A stretch of 64,000 nucleotides of DNA from Cristatella mucedo (GCA_009760855.2 WPIO01000012.1:3938501-4002500); one strand, 5' to 3'; shown: positions 1 to 31,199, numbered from the stretch's first letter. The notes: generated from the letters alone by a model not told the origin. Numbers and translations: made by a program.

Positions 1-17546
<17,546 letters not shown>

Positions 17547-17640
17547 TTTTGGAATCGCTTTGACCTTACACTTTGATACGCTGGGAGCACTAAAGTCTCA
17601 GTACGGTGCTCCGTTCGTGGGGCACGCTGCCAGCTGAATA

Positions 17641-17652
17641 CCCCCCCCCCCC
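17641..17652. repeat. C12 homopolymer
   Basis: Twelve consecutive C bases about 95 bases upstream of the AASDH start codon. On the transcribed strand this is G12. Confidence 0.95.
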
Positions 17653-17754
17653 ACCATATACCCGGGCAACACCGTTTTCCGGGTTATCCCGCTAAAAAGT
17701 GGCAAACCATAGACATAGCATGAGCCACACCCCGAGTCTTGTTCCCGCCCCCAG

Positions 17755-18965
17755 ACACTGTGTATCTCCGTCAGTAACTCCACAAAGTCATAAAGACTAT
17801 GTGGGTGTTACGCAGGAGAGTTTTGTATAGCGCACTCACAGCCTAAGCGGCTTTCGGTACGCATTCGGTAGCCAACAGACTTCGTCTCACGCAACAAAGA
17901 GAAAGTGGGAAGCATAGCGGAGTCAGGAGAGCAGTTGAGGTAGTGAGTAGCATAGAAGTAGCAGTTCAGGACCGCTGAAAAAGATGTGCCATACTCGGCA
18001 GTTGGAGAGTAGATGTCGTTGCGTAAGAATTGTGGAAGCGAGTTCCACAGTCTAGGACCTGTAGAGCTAAAGCTTCTGTCGCCAACTGTCTTCAAGCGGA
18101 GGAATGGGACAGCTAATTTATTGTCCACACAGGACCTGAGGGCGAAAACAGGCTGAAGCTGATGCAGCAGTTCAGCTAGGTATGAAGGAGCCAAGCCGTG
18201 GCGGGCCTTGTGGGTCAGCGTAAGAACTTTGCTCTGTATCCTTTGCTCAACCGGCAACCATCCTAGCTCTTCCCGCAAAGGTGACACGTGCTCAAACCGC
18301 TGGGACTTGAAGACCAGCCTTGCAGCCATATTCATAGTCCGCTGTAGTGGCATAATAGCTTTCTTTGGTAGCCCAGCCAAAAAGGAATTACAATAATCAA
18401 GCCGAGACAGAACTAAAGAGCTAGTTAAATTTTTTGCAAGCCACTGTGGGAGACAGCTTCTAATCTTGGATAGGGATCGGATGTGATGGCTAGCTGTAGA
18501 GGCAGTCTTCTGAATGAAGCTTTTGAAATTGAGGTAGCTGTCGAACACGACACCTAGATTACGAGCACGTGGTGAAGGTCGCACAATAGCATCACATATT
18601 AGAACAGCAAAGCCTTTTAATCCAGCCACATGCTTAGGGTGTCCTATGAGCAGCAGTTCGGTTTTATCGTCATTTAATTTCAGGAAGTTTTCCGACATCC
18701 AGGATCGAATATCGGCAAGGCAAGCATTCAGTTTCTCAGTTGCTGCAGCAGATTCCGACGGTTTAAATGACAAATACAACTGAGTATCGTCAGCATAGAA
18801 GTGATATCCTATTCCATGGGCCTTAATCACTTTTCCCAGAGGTTGTGTATAAATGGAGAACAGCAAGGGACCAAGTACAGACCCTTGGGGGACTCCACAG
18901 GTGACCCTTCTCGTGTCTTGAGACCTGAACCCCACACGACACGGATTGAACACGATCAGCAAGGG
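17755..18965 (-). mobile_element. LINE-B copy, best preserved, 5'-truncated RT
   Basis: A 384-codon minus-strand frame (18962-17808) carries [17 protein letters not shown], the catalytic [11 protein letters not shown] box, [32 protein letters not shown] and the C-terminal [18 protein letters not shown], then runs into 3' UTR. It starts inside the RT, so endonuclease and RT fingers are missing. It lies just 5' of AASDH with its end 210 bases from the AASDH start codon, in the same orientation. Confidence 0.9.
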
Positions 18966-21524
18966 TGAGTCATCACGGCCACTAGTCTATGCATGGCTTC
19001 CTGGGATTTGTACTTCGTTGCCTGCGGTGCTGTCGATTCAATCATCTCGACCGCGACTATATTTCTTACCAAGTAACACTTTCATTATTGGTGACAATCA
19101 GGTTGCTCCTGGATTTTATAATCTGATGTGCTTACTCCAAGTAACTAGACAACGGAGATACATCTTTTCATAAAACTTAAGTCAAACTGATCCAGCAACC
19201 TCATTTTTATAGCTCACGTGAGGCTTAGCTGCAATGAACCTGCTGTGGGCAATACAGAATCAACTTCTGCATGACTCAGATGACCTGGGTAGTCATTGGA
19301 GCACCTTACCCCTCTGCTAAGACGTTTATGATATAAAATACTGTAATGCATCTCTTTAGTATATGTGAATTCGAGGAGTCACTTCTGGAAGAACCACTTC
19401 AATTCATTTGCTAGATAGACGTCACTCTGGCATTTATAGATGCATATGAATCGGTCGATCCAGAATATATTGGATGGCCCTGCAAATTGGCAGTGTAAAA
19501 CTGCACGCACCGGAACTAAATACTGGTTGTGTTAGTCTACCAAGTTTTTCCTAAATCTGTATGCAACATTGTTCGGCTAATAATGTTGAAAATTAACTAA
19601 CTGCTGTCGATCCTGCAGCCTGATATCGGCAAAGGGTTTAACAGTACACGAAATGAGTATGTCAGTGCATTTGTGACCGGGACTAAGCAGAACATACTAG
19701 TTCAGCACACCCATACCACATCCGTTAAAATATATAACTCGAAAGCAGACGAAAATGAGCATGAAGCCTTTACTTTGCGAAATAATGATAGCACAGCCTA
19801 GTTTCAGCGACTACCATGCGATGGCTCCCCATAAATGGGGGTTTTAAGCACCTTTTGGCTTTAATGGCTATTTATATACCCCAACGGAATATGTCAAGTG
19901 AAGGCCTCAGTTGGTTTCCAGTGCATTGCAATGTATAAGACTAAGCTACTGCACTGGAAGCTAATCCATCGTGCTTCAAAGACAGAAGAATGTGATGACT
20001 ATTCGAAGGTGCACATATCTGATCGCTTACTTCATTGGACCAACAGATTTGCTTAACTAGCATCTACACGGACTCCTATGCACACAAGATCTAAAACCAA
20101 TTTTTGTTAACTACATAAGAAAAAACTAATCATTATTAATAGTAATACATAAGATTTTTTACCATTATGAAGAGCACAAATAAATGTCCAAGCTCATTAC
20201 AAGATGCTAATAACGTTATGTGTGTGAGCTAAATGGTCCGATCCTGAAACACATTCCTATTTCAAAGTACACAAACATTTTAATTTGTTGAGGACACGTA
20301 AGTAGTAATGATTAAAGCTACATCTATATGGCCCAACTTTCGAAAGATCCATACGTCCAACTTCACCTGATATTTGTGGTATTCTTTGACGATCTTGACC
20401 AAAGATCTTTGATGACTTGCAAACAAGGTTTTATTTTTGCTATCGAAGGCACACACTTAGCAGACCATGGCGCGATGAAACGCTTTACTCACGAACATAA
20501 ATTACACAACAGCACGTCTTGGACTGATGACTGATCAAGAGACTAGTGCATTTCTGGAATTGCGAGAATGAAGGAAGCTGAGCAACCAGCTCGAACTCGA
20601 TGAAATCTGATCAACGCCAGCTAAAGGTAGGTGCAACTTCGGGAAATAGAGTATGTTGGTCTGCTGCAATATAAAATCACAAGCTGTAATAATACACCTC
20701 ACATAAAAATAAAAGCCACTTAGTTAGCTTAAGCTGCTTGACTCACATCACGGCACCTAAAGAGGTGCAGACAGACTATCAGATCTCCTTAGCGAGTACT
20801 CTTCATGACAAAGTCAAGATCAATGTTGAGCCTCTATCTTTGAACACCAAACACAAGACGGACGGCAAGATGAATTAAGACTGCAATTTCAGAATTCTAG
20901 CTCAACATATACATCCTTGGAAGGCCTTCCTCTGCAGCTGAGATGAACACCACAGGCAGAAGAAGCAACGAAATGTGCTGCAAAACTTTCCGGGTGTAGG
21001 TAAGGCTGGCACGCTAGTTGCATCGATAGGCAAAGTGATAACTTGATCGCGGCTCTTTGCACAACGAATGAATCATAGAATAAAATCCGACAGTGTCAGT
21101 GACGAATACGAGAATGCATGAAGTACATAACGGCTTCAGCCTTCATCAGACCGTTGTAACTTCAGAACAAGGCACAGTTCTTTACTGGAATACTGCCAGG
21201 AAACGTCCGGTCGTGAGCTTCATGAATCAGAGAGTGCAGCCTACAGAGGCAGTGATAGAACTTGCAGTGGCTCTCAAAGATGCTGTTAACGTTGACCATC
21301 ATCAGCAGCAGCTGTGACTTGAAGGCCAGAAGCTTAGCTGGTTGTGACACATGACCTGTCACGGAACACATTTCTTAAGCAAATGCCGTGGCCCAACTCA
21401 CATTAGAAAATCAACAGGCTGGTAAGCCAAGCCATATGGAAAAAAGAGCAAAAAGGGGCGAACTAGGCCGGATTGAGGTACATAGCAGATAACGGCCACG
21501 GTTTCAGCACACAAACAGCATTAG
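18966..21524. other. Gene-free DNA between AASDH and AKAP17A
   Basis: AT-rich, with only short open frames and no recognised gene. Bases 19185-19305 faintly resemble a very old minus-strand SINE-A. It must hold the AKAP17A 3' UTR. A TTTTATTTTT run at about 20430 could be a reversed polyadenylation signal but is over 1 kb from the stop codon. Confidence 0.45.
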
Positions 21525-24500
21525 CTACTTTCTCATAGCCACGGTGCTGCGCAGGCGTATCTGGCCAGCAATCTTGCGACGAAGCTCCTCGCGTCGCTCT
21601 TCCTGCTGCCGTTCTTCAGTTTCGTGCAGTTTCTTCAGCAGCCTCTCCCTTAGCTCACGCTCTTGCTGATCCCGAGCTTCCTTCTTACGTTGCTGCTCCT
21701 GAAACAGCCAGAGGGAATGTCAAGAAAATACCTGGCATACAATTGGTCTGGCAATCGAATTTGTTTAGGGTACCTTTTAATAAACAAACATGTTAGAAAT
21801 GGGATCGGAAGTACTGACGACTAACATCTAAAGAAAAACTGATCATGCATAACACGCCTAACCCAGATGTAAACCGGAAGCAACATATCTACAAATACAA
21901 TTTTTACCAATCTCTGAATCATATTCAACTTCTTGTCCCAACCTGTTGAACTTTAGTAGATCCAGGTAAATGCCTTAAGCTTGCTGAGGTTCATTCTGGT
22001 GACTTGTATACCACTTGATTTTCAATGTAGTTTGATGCCTTGTTAATTTCATAACTCGGCTAATACTTCCCATATAAGAGTAAAATGAGTTCAGCCATGC
22101 TTTTTTATATGAATCTAGAAAAATTCTGATTTCGGTTAAATACATTTTGTTGGATGAATTACACCTCACCATTTGAGAACCTTAAGTTTAGATAATTAGG
22201 TTGTCAGCATATTTATTTATTCAACAAACCCGAAACTAAAAAGTAAAGCCAATCAAGTTAGAGTTTTATGTAATTTTGGCCATTAACTCAACAGAGTAGG
22301 ACTGCTAGCTGCTAGGGTGAAGCAGAATACCAACAGTTCCCCATGCCCATGGTATTTTCAAGTTCTGGGCACACACACGGGGATGATTACACGATGCAAC
22401 AGCCATAAATATAAAAAACCCACAACCTGTCACCTACAGCAGCAAGAGTAGAGATATGGCAATACAGCCAGCACTAGCTGCATGACAACACAGCACAGGG
22501 GCTTGAGTGTACTGCCGGGTGACGCCCACACAGCAGCCACCAAGCTATGAACCCTCACACTATTAGGGCACAGAAGAAACTAAGACATCACCGTGAGAAT
22601 CAAAGCCAAGAATAACAACGTGGGTCTAAATGGAAAGCAGTACTGAACAAAAATCAAAAAACAACTAAGAACTCGATCACAGCTCCATCTCAGCACGCAC
22701 GCACACACACAAACACACTTAAGTCATTGCAGTTTGAAGATCCTTCAATGCCTTTGCAATGGATACATGCATATCCTGACCAAGCGGGTACATAAATAGC
22801 AACTACAACACAGCACCGATACACTAGGAGCAACTTTAAGTGCGACAGCAGTGACAATAGTCCTTCGAGAGATACTTCGGTTGGGGCTCTATCCCTATTA
22901 TAGATTTTCGAAAATGCACCACTAATGCAACCTAGTAAGTAATACAGCCAGCTGAATCTGCAGCTGCTCCATACCTCCTCATCACGGATCCGCTCCATCT
23001 CTAGCCTCTTCCTTTCTTCTTCTGCCATGCGTTCCTGCTCTGCTCTCAGTTCTCTTTCACGACGTTGCATCTCCTCGGCTATCTTGGCTTTCTGCAAGTG
23101 AGCTTGGGCTATAACGTGCAGCCTTGCAGCCAAGCATCGAAAAGAGCAAGCAGTAGCCAGAACAATCAAACTTACCAGTTGGAGGTAAGCAACTATCCTT
23201 ATCTAGCCTAACATACGCGACACTACAAGCTTTTACAATACCGATGTAATGTAAGGCTAGTTGCAGCTACATGCCAGTTAACGACTTGGCAGTATACGCC
23301 ACACTAGCTCGTAGTATTGCAGTAACAATTTATCCTCCGGCCCATACATGTACTTCTCGCCACCGTAGGCATAGTCACAGCTGCAGCTCAGCATAGTTAT
23401 CGTCATTGCTTCATATACTTAAGCACTAATAATAAGCTGAAAATTATAAGCATCCATCACACATGCATACACATGCAGCTATTAATAACTGTTTCCAAGA
23501 GAAGTTACACGATATTCCATCTAAACACCGTGAGGATTACAGCTACGACAAATTATCGGCAGAAATTTGTAGTAACTTACTGCATTGCCTGCGAAACAGG
23601 ACTGTTGACTAAGGACACATAGTAATTATTTACTCTGCAATGCTGGGCCGGCACCATATCAGCTGGTACTAAAGCATCACCCAAGTCTAGTTTGAACAGG
23701 TGCAAATAAATATCACTTAGCATTTCACGGCTCTGGCAAGCCTCCATCCAAAATTCGTTAAGCGCAAATCCAGCTCATTAACATTGACATTAAAAGTTTC
23801 AGCAGAGAGCTTTAATGACCAGCATCTATACCCCAAGAAAGATTTGCTTTCACAATACCAACTAGTCCGCACTGCCTCTAGCTATTAAGATCGAGCCACT
23901 TCCGTTATCAAACGGTAGCAGCTCCAAGCACGAACACCAAAACTACCAGTGCTTTTAATTCAGCAGTTAGAATATGCCTATTTCCGAACCTACAACTCCT
24001 CGGCTTCATTCTTTTTGCCACCTATTTTCTGCTGGCTTGTACCATCTATGTGCTTATCGACACCGACAGTACACAACATGATTCAGGCACTTAGCAAGCT
24101 CTAGAATATACACCAATGTAATACACCCACATAGTCTTCACGACTTACATAACACCACTTCACGGGGTACATTACAAGTTCTTCTAAAATGTTTCGCCAC
24201 TACATTAGCTGCTCACAAAAGTATAACAGTTCACAAAAACACTTATTACCTCACTACTCTCGGACGGAAAAACTCGAAAAAATAACAGTAAAAGTGTCCA
24301 CAAAATGAGCACAAATAAAATGTAAGCACAAAGATTGCAACAGGTGTGATGACACGAGCAGTACCTCAATCCCTCTGAACAGCACCCCCAAGAGCCGTAG
24401 GCTCTCAGTTTGACGTTGTTCGGTCAAAGCTCTCAGGCGCTCTGCTGCCTCTTCTGCTTCACGCCGAGCTTTGTCACGAAGCCGCTGCTCTTCCATGGCA

Positions 24501-27500
24501 CGCTTTTCTTCCTCTTCACGCTGCAGCCGCTCCTGCTCTGCTCGCTGCTGCCTCTCGAGCCGCTTACGTGCCCGGCGCTCCTCACGAGCTCGATTATGCT
24601 CTGCTCGCTTCCGGTCGTGATCCAGCTGCCTTTTCTCATGCTCCAGTGCTTCTTCCATGCTATTTCGTCTGGAAGCGCTATGCAGGGGAATAGTGATCAG
24701 GCCACAGCAAAACTTTCAGGTATAGTCACAGTGATAAGAATCGAGAGCACACTTACAATTTGAAGAAATATTAAAGACACAAGCTGCTCAGCAACGTTGC
24801 AGTGTTAGAGGCATTGCCTAGAAATGAGTACAAGACCCAAATAAACTACCAATGTCTTAAAAAAACTAGCTGATTTAACAGCCTCTTTTGTATAGCGACA
24901 GAAGAGCCTTTACAGCTATAACCACCACTTGCAGTGGCGATAAAGAATCGCCTACACCAGAATTCGAACCCAAGACCTCGGGACTGAGGTCGTGAAAAGC
25001 AACCACCTTACCTCGTGTGCCATCATGGCTCATCAATGTCTTAACCATCCATAGTAACCCAGATCCTACACACAAGGCTAATAAATAAGCGCACCGAGCC
25101 AGTAAGATCCTAGATTAAGTTAGAGCGGAAAACACTGGGAAATATGAACACCTTTCGGCAGCCAAATTTCTGGCGATGCTAGCCACAACCCCAGAAAGGA
25201 AACCAATGGGCTGGAATAGCTCTAGAAGATGGCAGAAAGCTGACACTAATAAGTAGCCCCGAGAAGCACCATACCGGCACTGTTTATGGCTTCATTATGG
25301 CCTGACAACCAGCAGGTTCACTGAGCAGCCACAAACCGATTAAGCAACCTGTATTTAGGCAGACAGCACAATGGACCAATCAGATAGGAACATATACGAC
25401 AGAACAGCAGGCAAGCATATAAAACTAGACCTATAATCAACCGATACGTCAAGCCTTAAAAGTTGTGCTTAAAAAATATGGAGCATGCTACTTCTTCCAG
25501 TGCCAGCATAGCCAGCAAGCCAAAACCTGACAACAGGACACCAAGCTAAACAAAAGGAAAACGTGCAAAGTCAATAAGATTTCAACAGACAGTAAGATGC
25601 TGCCTATTTTATGAAATATTGAATGTCGTGAAGATGTGAAATGTTCGATCAAGTCCACTCACATCCACACAAACACATGCATGCATGCATGTGCAAGCAA
25701 AGCTTAAACGAGACAAATAATTGTAGCAAAACTGCAAGCCCACAAGTACTTCCCGCACGAACGAGACCTATCTACAAGCAAGCACTATACCTTTCTGCTT
25801 GCTTTCGGCGCTCTTCGGCATCTCTTTCCTGCCTCTTTCTTTCCTCTTCCCGCTCTTTTTCCAATTTCACTAGCTTTTCACGCTCCTGCTGCCTCTTCTT
25901 GATTGCCTTTTCAGACATGTGGTTTGTTTTATCGAAGTCGACCTGTAAAGTTTCACATTAAAAAAAAAGTTATGAGCTTGCTCAGGCAAGCTTATTGAAG
26001 AGCAGCAGACTAGGCCATCTTCTACCATACCTTGATGTTTGCTGTAAAAGCATTCCCATCGGTAGGGGACTTGTACAACAGCCTCATTCCCTTCAAAGCC
26101 TCCAGAGCTTTGACAAAGCTTATGTATTCTTTATACTGAACAAAAACTTCAAAATTAAGCTCCTGACTGAAAGAAAATGTAGCAATAGATCCGGGTGCAC
26201 GAACTGCTGACGCAGCAGTTATTTCTTCTCGATAGGGGTCAAGCATGGGAATGTCTATGGACCGGATCTCACCGAAGATTCCAAACACCTGGCGTACGAT
26301 GTCCTCAAAGGGGCGATCTGGGACTGGAGTAACGCCAATACCTGGAGGCACACTGGCCACCGGCGTCCCCGAGTGTGGTACAGCAAACCACTTGCAGGGA
26401 AGATCGCGTATATGAACCGTGTCAGGTCGTTGGCCTGAACTCGGCAACATATCGGCAGCGCCAGCTCCTGTTTCCTGCATCAGCGAAGAGTCACCACCTC
26501 CACGAAAGTAGGAGTCCCAGTCATGCCTTGCTGGGAACATGTGCCGTGCTTCTGCTGCTCGTACACGCAGCTGCTCAGGGTAGCCACTTAACTTCATATT
26601 ACTGCCGTCCAAACGAGACACGAGGCGCTGAATAAGCGCACGGGTTTCTACCTCCCCTTCGAGCCGTATGAACTCAAGGGCGCTTTTCACGACTTTTAAG
26701 GATAGGAACCGCTCTGGTTTGACTGTTGCCTTCACTTTTTCCATAACCTAAAGGAAAGTAAAATAACAAATATAGTTCCTTCAGCAGATGCCCACCGTGG
26801 GAATAAGGTACACAATATCCAAGATAGCACACGTTCGAAAATGCACTCTTATAATTCTGCTCCTAAAAGGCAGAGATAACAAATCCAGCATGTTTATCTG
26901 CCTCAGTAGCAACACAAAAGATTAATTTTTCGTCTGTGCAAAATCTCTAGTCGAGCGAGCATGCACTCAGAATTTTCAGTGACGAAAAGTCCCAGTCGAT
27001 TTAGCTTGCACAACATGGCAGCGGATGGACAGCACAGCGGCAGGTATATAACAATCTTCTCGAAGTGGCGGTTTGGCCCAGTGGTAACGGTGCTCACCCC
27101 TACCGAAGTCAAGGTGAATGTACTTGCTGAGGTCGTGCTTTTCAAAATCTGTTAGCAGCGTTTGATACTGTTGATCAACAAGTCATGCCCGTCTACTCCC
27201 CTGAGCATCTGCGCTGCAGTGGTGAAGATGCTAACTCCATGTGAGATTTCATAGAATTGATCTTGATGAGCAACTATAATCTGAGGAGCATCTAAAAGTA
27301 TGTGGTGTGCCCCCCACTTCTTTTCACAACTCTTCTCTAGCCGATGCAGTCGACAAGCAATATCTATAATCTCACACTGCTATGCCTACGACACACAGTT
27401 GTAACTGTGCTTTGATCCCTCCCTGCTTTCAAGCAGGTTAAATTCAATTCCCTTGCATCTACTTTCAGCCAGGCAAAATTGCAAGTTAAAAAATAAATAA

Positions 27501-30500
27501 AAAATAAAATAAAATCCTAGCTGATTAAACAGCCTTTTTTGTATAGCGACCGAAGAGCCTTTATGGCTATCACGACCGCTTGCAGTGGCGATAAAGGATC
27601 GCCCATCGCAGGAATCGAACCCACGACCTCGGGACCGAGGTCGGGCCTTCTTAGACAGGGATATCAGATCTAAGTTAGTCCATGCATTTGTGATATCCTG
27701 TCTTGACTTCCCATCTAGAAGCATATCGGCTCCAAGGTTCTGTCACGCACTTTTAGGTTTCTCCCATTCTCTTGCTCTAGCCTACCTATAGGAAATACCC
27801 CACCATACTTGGCATCGAATTATTGACCTTCTGACTCGTCGTTTTGCTTCTAAACAGCCTCAAATCCTCTGGAGACCGCGCCACGAGTTCTTATAATAAT
27901 AATAATAATGCGCATGATAAAGCGCCCTCAGAGAACCCAATCTCTTTCTAGGCGCTTTACATTAGCTATACTACCAAAGCCTAGAACATATTCCCGACTG
28001 ACTTTACAAAATCCCGATTTGATGACACTTAAAAGTAGGCAAGTTCCTTTCAGCATTTGCTGGGTCTGAGTAAATTGTCCTTTATGTGCTGACACTGTGC
28101 GAGTTATCTCTAACCAAATGACATGCTTCCTTGGCAGCATGTGAGAAAAACGCACTGCAGTATTTAATTCAGCATGGTCATGCGACAGCTGCAGACATGG
28201 ATTTAAACATCTTTTCTTGCTGGTAGGCAACTGAGAAACCTGCCAGGCAGGCTGGCAAGACACAGAAAACACCTGGGGTTGCCTTTTCTAGCATGCACAC
28301 CAGGTTTCACAATTTGGTATCAGGAAAGATAAAATATCTGAAGGATCGGGCAACTACACCAAGGCAGCAAACAAAAACTGCCAAGCTTATCGAGAAGTCG
28401 TAAAACATTTGTGCAGAGAACGATCTTCCCATTGGAAACCAGACTTTCTTCATTGCCAACAGAATATATGGACCGATCTCACAAGAAGCTCTATGCTTTT
28501 CCTGCTTTAGCAAAACCAATGCTGCTGGCTCCCAAAAGATGGAAAACACCCTATCAATCTCATGGTAGGCAATCAATATAAATCTCATGGTAGGAGCCTG
28601 AATCATCCCCACCCATCTATCCAAGTAAGATGGAAGGATCCATCCAAGCCATATGAAGACTACACTCCAAATGTGACTGCTAGCTCCAGGTAAAACACTT
28701 CTTGCCTTGACTGTGAAGTTCCAAAGGAATTAACTGACAAGTAAAGAATCTAAAGCATTCTTATAATAATAATATAATACATTTGTATAGCACCCTAAGA
28801 GAACTTAAGCTCTATTCAGGTGCTTCACACATGCCTTATATATAAATAATTCATTTGTATAGCACCCCAAGAGAACTTAATCTCCCTTCAGGCGCTTTAC
28901 ACATGCCTCGGGGCTCGAGCCCATGACCTCAGCCAGACTTTGGTCGGGGCGAGCACCTTAACCGCTGGACCAAACCAGCTACCTACTTAATTGGCAGCCA
29001 GAGCAAGGTTGGGAGCATGGATGTAATGTGATGTTGCGAAGCTGATTGACAAGCCAAACTGCAACGTTTTGCATCAACTGTAATCAATCGTATTATTGTT
29101 TGTCTAGGCAACCTATAAATGCCGCTTTCAATCACCTTAAAAGCCTTATTGCAAATATACCATATTCACCTCGACGATACGAAACAATAAAGAGATTTTT
29201 GCAATTGGGTTTCTAAATGCTTGAAAAAGTGCTGCAATGTAGGACCTTGTTTTTGGACATGGCACCTTGCGATTGATCTCATTGAGACCAACCTCGGGGC
29301 ATGGCTGGCGGGTGAATAAGTTACTAGGCCGAAGGCTGCAATTGATAAGAATTCGAGACAACATGAGTAAATAACTCAATATTATTAGTTTCTAGATTAT
29401 CAAAAATCAAAATAATTAAATTGCTGCTGACTACTGGTTCTTATCTTAAAATCGATAGAAAAATTTGCTTAAGGAACTTCATGTAGTAACCACACCAAAT
29501 GACCTTGTAGGCGATTAATTAAATGGCTGCATTACTTTTCCTATAGGGTATTAACAAGTAGTCTTTATTTATATGTAAGCAGTACAATTTGCCAAAGAAC
29601 GGAAAAAGGGATCCTTAACTGTGTAGCACGGTTGACCAGTGAGCTTTTATTAAACGACATGTCATACAGTGGACGGTCGTTACCACAACATCCCCGGACT
29701 TGACCACATTTAATAAGAAATTAAAAACGCACCTATTTATGACAGCATCGATTGGGTCCCTGTAATTCGTCCTTTATGTGCTTATTCGTACTGACGCTGC
29801 ATGCTGCCACTAACCAGTACATGCACCCTTAACCAAGTTATTCTTGTAGTTTATCAAGCATGATATTACTCACCGTTCGATTGTATTTCCTTTGCAGCAA
29901 ATACAAAGTGCCTAAAAAGATATTACGTTCTCAGAGGGCGCTTTATCAAGTGTATTATTACAATTATTATTATACTTATCATATTACCATCGAATTGCCC
30001 CAGTTTTGGTTTGGCACAAAAGCGTAAGCGCCAGCTGTCACGATCATCACTTTTTACCGGCTCTCTGGGTGGCGTATACGAACACTCATCTTCTGCTCTT
30101 AGGGCTCCTGCTCCAAAGTAACCTTTCATTAGATGAACACATCGGCTCCTCTGTCAAGTCTGTCTACTTTCAGCTACATAACGTTGCTGAAACTCGGGCT
30201 TATTTCGACAGGGATACCACATCTAAGTTGGTCCATCCATTTTTGACATCTCGTATCGACTTCTGTAACTCACAGCTTGCTGTTTCATCGACCTGTGCAA
30301 TCAGGCGCTTACAGCTGATGCAAAGCTCTGCAGCTAGGGCAGTCTGTCGCGAGCCTAACAGTCGCCTCATCACACCGCTTCTTGCCAACCTGCACTGGCT
30401 CCTAATCAAGCAAAGCATCGACTTCAAGATTTGGTCACTCACTTTTAGGTCCCTTCATTCTTTGGCTCCAGCCCACCTATTAGATCTACTTCCCATCAGG

Positions 30501-31199
30501 TTAATCACAGTACCACCAGCTTTACGGAATCTAAACTTTTAATTAAACCTCATACGAACCTCAAATCATCTGGAGACTATGCTTTTAGTTCGTATTCTCC
30601 CAAAGCCTGGAACTCACTTTCGTCCCGAGATCCTCTGACTTCACCACATTTAAGAAGAAACTAAAAAACATCAATTTATCATAGCATTTTATTGGGCCCA
30701 TTTGATTCTTCCTTTGAGCACTGTTCGTGCTGCCACTGACTCTATTTGCATGCTGACCCTGTGCATATCACCTCTAACCATGTTATGTTTGCTGCAACTG
30801 AGCATGCCACAACAATATTCTGTCATGATGTATTGCACTCAACCTGTAATATCAGCAATGCCCAGAATTGGAAGGCATTCGAACAAAAAACTATTCCTAC
30901 TCTGTCAAAACACAAACAAAACAAACATGCACACAGAATGAGGCATGGTAACAGCTATTAAAGGACTGCCTGATAAAAAATGGCATATAAACAAGTCAAT
31001 CGGGCAAGTCGATAAAGCCAGGTAAACTCACCTCCCAGTTGGAAATTGATTTTCCAGTTGTCTTTAAAGTGGGAAGCTGTACACTAATGTGAATTTTTGC
31101 TACCGGTTTTAGGAAAAGAAACCTAGATGGACAAAGCTCAATGGCTTCAGACGTATCAGAGCAGTGAGTCGTCATTTCATATAGAAAATGCTTGCTGCA
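21525..31199 (-). CDS. AKAP17A: A-kinase anchor protein 17A (XE7/SFRS17A family)
   Basis: Coding exons: 31175-31032, 26747-26031, 25942-25791, 24668-24365, 23091-22975, 21698-21525. These give 1,608 nt (535 codons plus stop) with GT-AG borders and correct phase throughout. A 3' splice site at 31200 just before the Met suggests an upstream 5' UTR exon. The family is a nuclear-speckle splicing regulator that anchors protein kinase A. Diagnostic blocks are SDTSEAIELCP and GKSISNWE in exon 1, then HDWDSYF, LPCKWFA and IDIPMLDPYREE (an RRM-like region, about residues 155-287). From about residue 290 to the end the protein is almost wholly charged, Glu/Arg/Lys/Gln-rich coiled coil. SLRLLGVLFRGIE interrupts it and corresponds to a conserved hydrophobic stretch in vertebrates. 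It ends STVAMRK, without the RS-rich tail of the approximately 695-residue human protein. Intron 1 (about 4.3 kb) is full of LINE and SINE fragments. Confidence 0.94.
21699..24364. other. AKAP17A introns 4 and 5, no repeat recognised
   Basis: Apart from exon 5 (23091-22975) this holds no LINE or SINE that I can recognise, in contrast to intron 1 of the same gene. Confidence 0.5.
24866..25030 (-). mobile_element. SINE-A copy, well preserved
   Basis: On the plus strand it begins AGCTGATTTAACAGCCTC and runs through ATAGCGACAGAAGAGCC, GGCGATAAAGAATCGCC, ATTCGAACCCAAGACCTCGG (reversed box B) to a reversed box A at TTACCTCGTGTGCCATC. It lies in AKAP17A intron 3. Confidence 0.88.
27058..27115 (+). 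mobile_element. SINE-B head fragment
   Basis: GGTTTGGCCCAGTGGTAACGG matches the tRNA-like head of SINE-B in plus orientation. The body and the tail are absent. Confidence 0.5.
27160..27890 (+). mobile_element. Old LINE-A copy split by SINE-A
   Basis: Decayed plus-strand RT (FDTVDQQV... region, then CTTTGATCCCTCCCTGC matching the CFDPSQPS codons), interrupted by a minus-strand SINE-A at about 27510-27640. It then continues with ACAGGGATATCAGATCTAAG, corresponding to the [12 protein letters not shown] codons. Confidence 0.7.
27510..27640 (-). mobile_element. SINE-A inserted in LINE-A
   Basis: Plus-strand reading AGCTGATTAAACAGCC ... GGCGATAAAGGATCGCC ... GAATCGAACCCACGACCTCGG. An A-rich AAATAAATAAAAAATAAAAT run precedes it as the reversed tail. 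The head is truncated. Confidence 0.82.
27885..27985 (-). mobile_element. LINE-A 3'-terminal fragment
   Basis: Begins with reversed (AAT)n and ATAAAGCGCCCTCAGAG...TCTAGGCGCTTTACAT, the LINE-A 3' stem-loop. It ends where plus-oriented LINE-A-like sequence (CCAAAGCCTAGAAC) starts. Confidence 0.7.
28775..28985 (-). mobile_element. SINE-B copy plus an extra partial tail
   Basis: The full copy (about 28848-28985) reads on plus TATAGCACCCCAAGAGAAC ... CCTCGGGGCTCGAGCCCATGACC ... CACCTTAACCGCTGGACCA. Immediately left lies a second tail only (28775-28835), ending at the same stem-loop. This is either two insertions or a partial duplication. Confidence 0.78.
29668..29966 (+). mobile_element. LINE-A 3'-end fragment
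   Basis: ACATCCCCGGACTTGACC, AAACGCACCTATTTATGAC, GTGCCTAAAAAGATATTACG and AGAGGGCGCTTTATCAAGTG match the LINE-A 3' UTR in order. It ends in an ATTATT run. Confidence 0.78.
30103..30860 (+). mobile_element. Old LINE-A copy, RT C-terminal part
   Basis: Plus-strand frame at 30006-30542 encodes SNLSLDEHIGSSVKSVYFQL, SRIDFCNSQLA and the HWLLIKQSIDFKIWSLTF region of LINE-A. Diverged 3' UTR follows. No catalytic YADD box remains. In AKAP17A intron 1. Confidence 0.78.

Noticed and set aside
17808-18962. Host gene encoding a reverse transcriptase
   Set aside because: It is one of several copies of LINE-B, truncated inside the RT domain.
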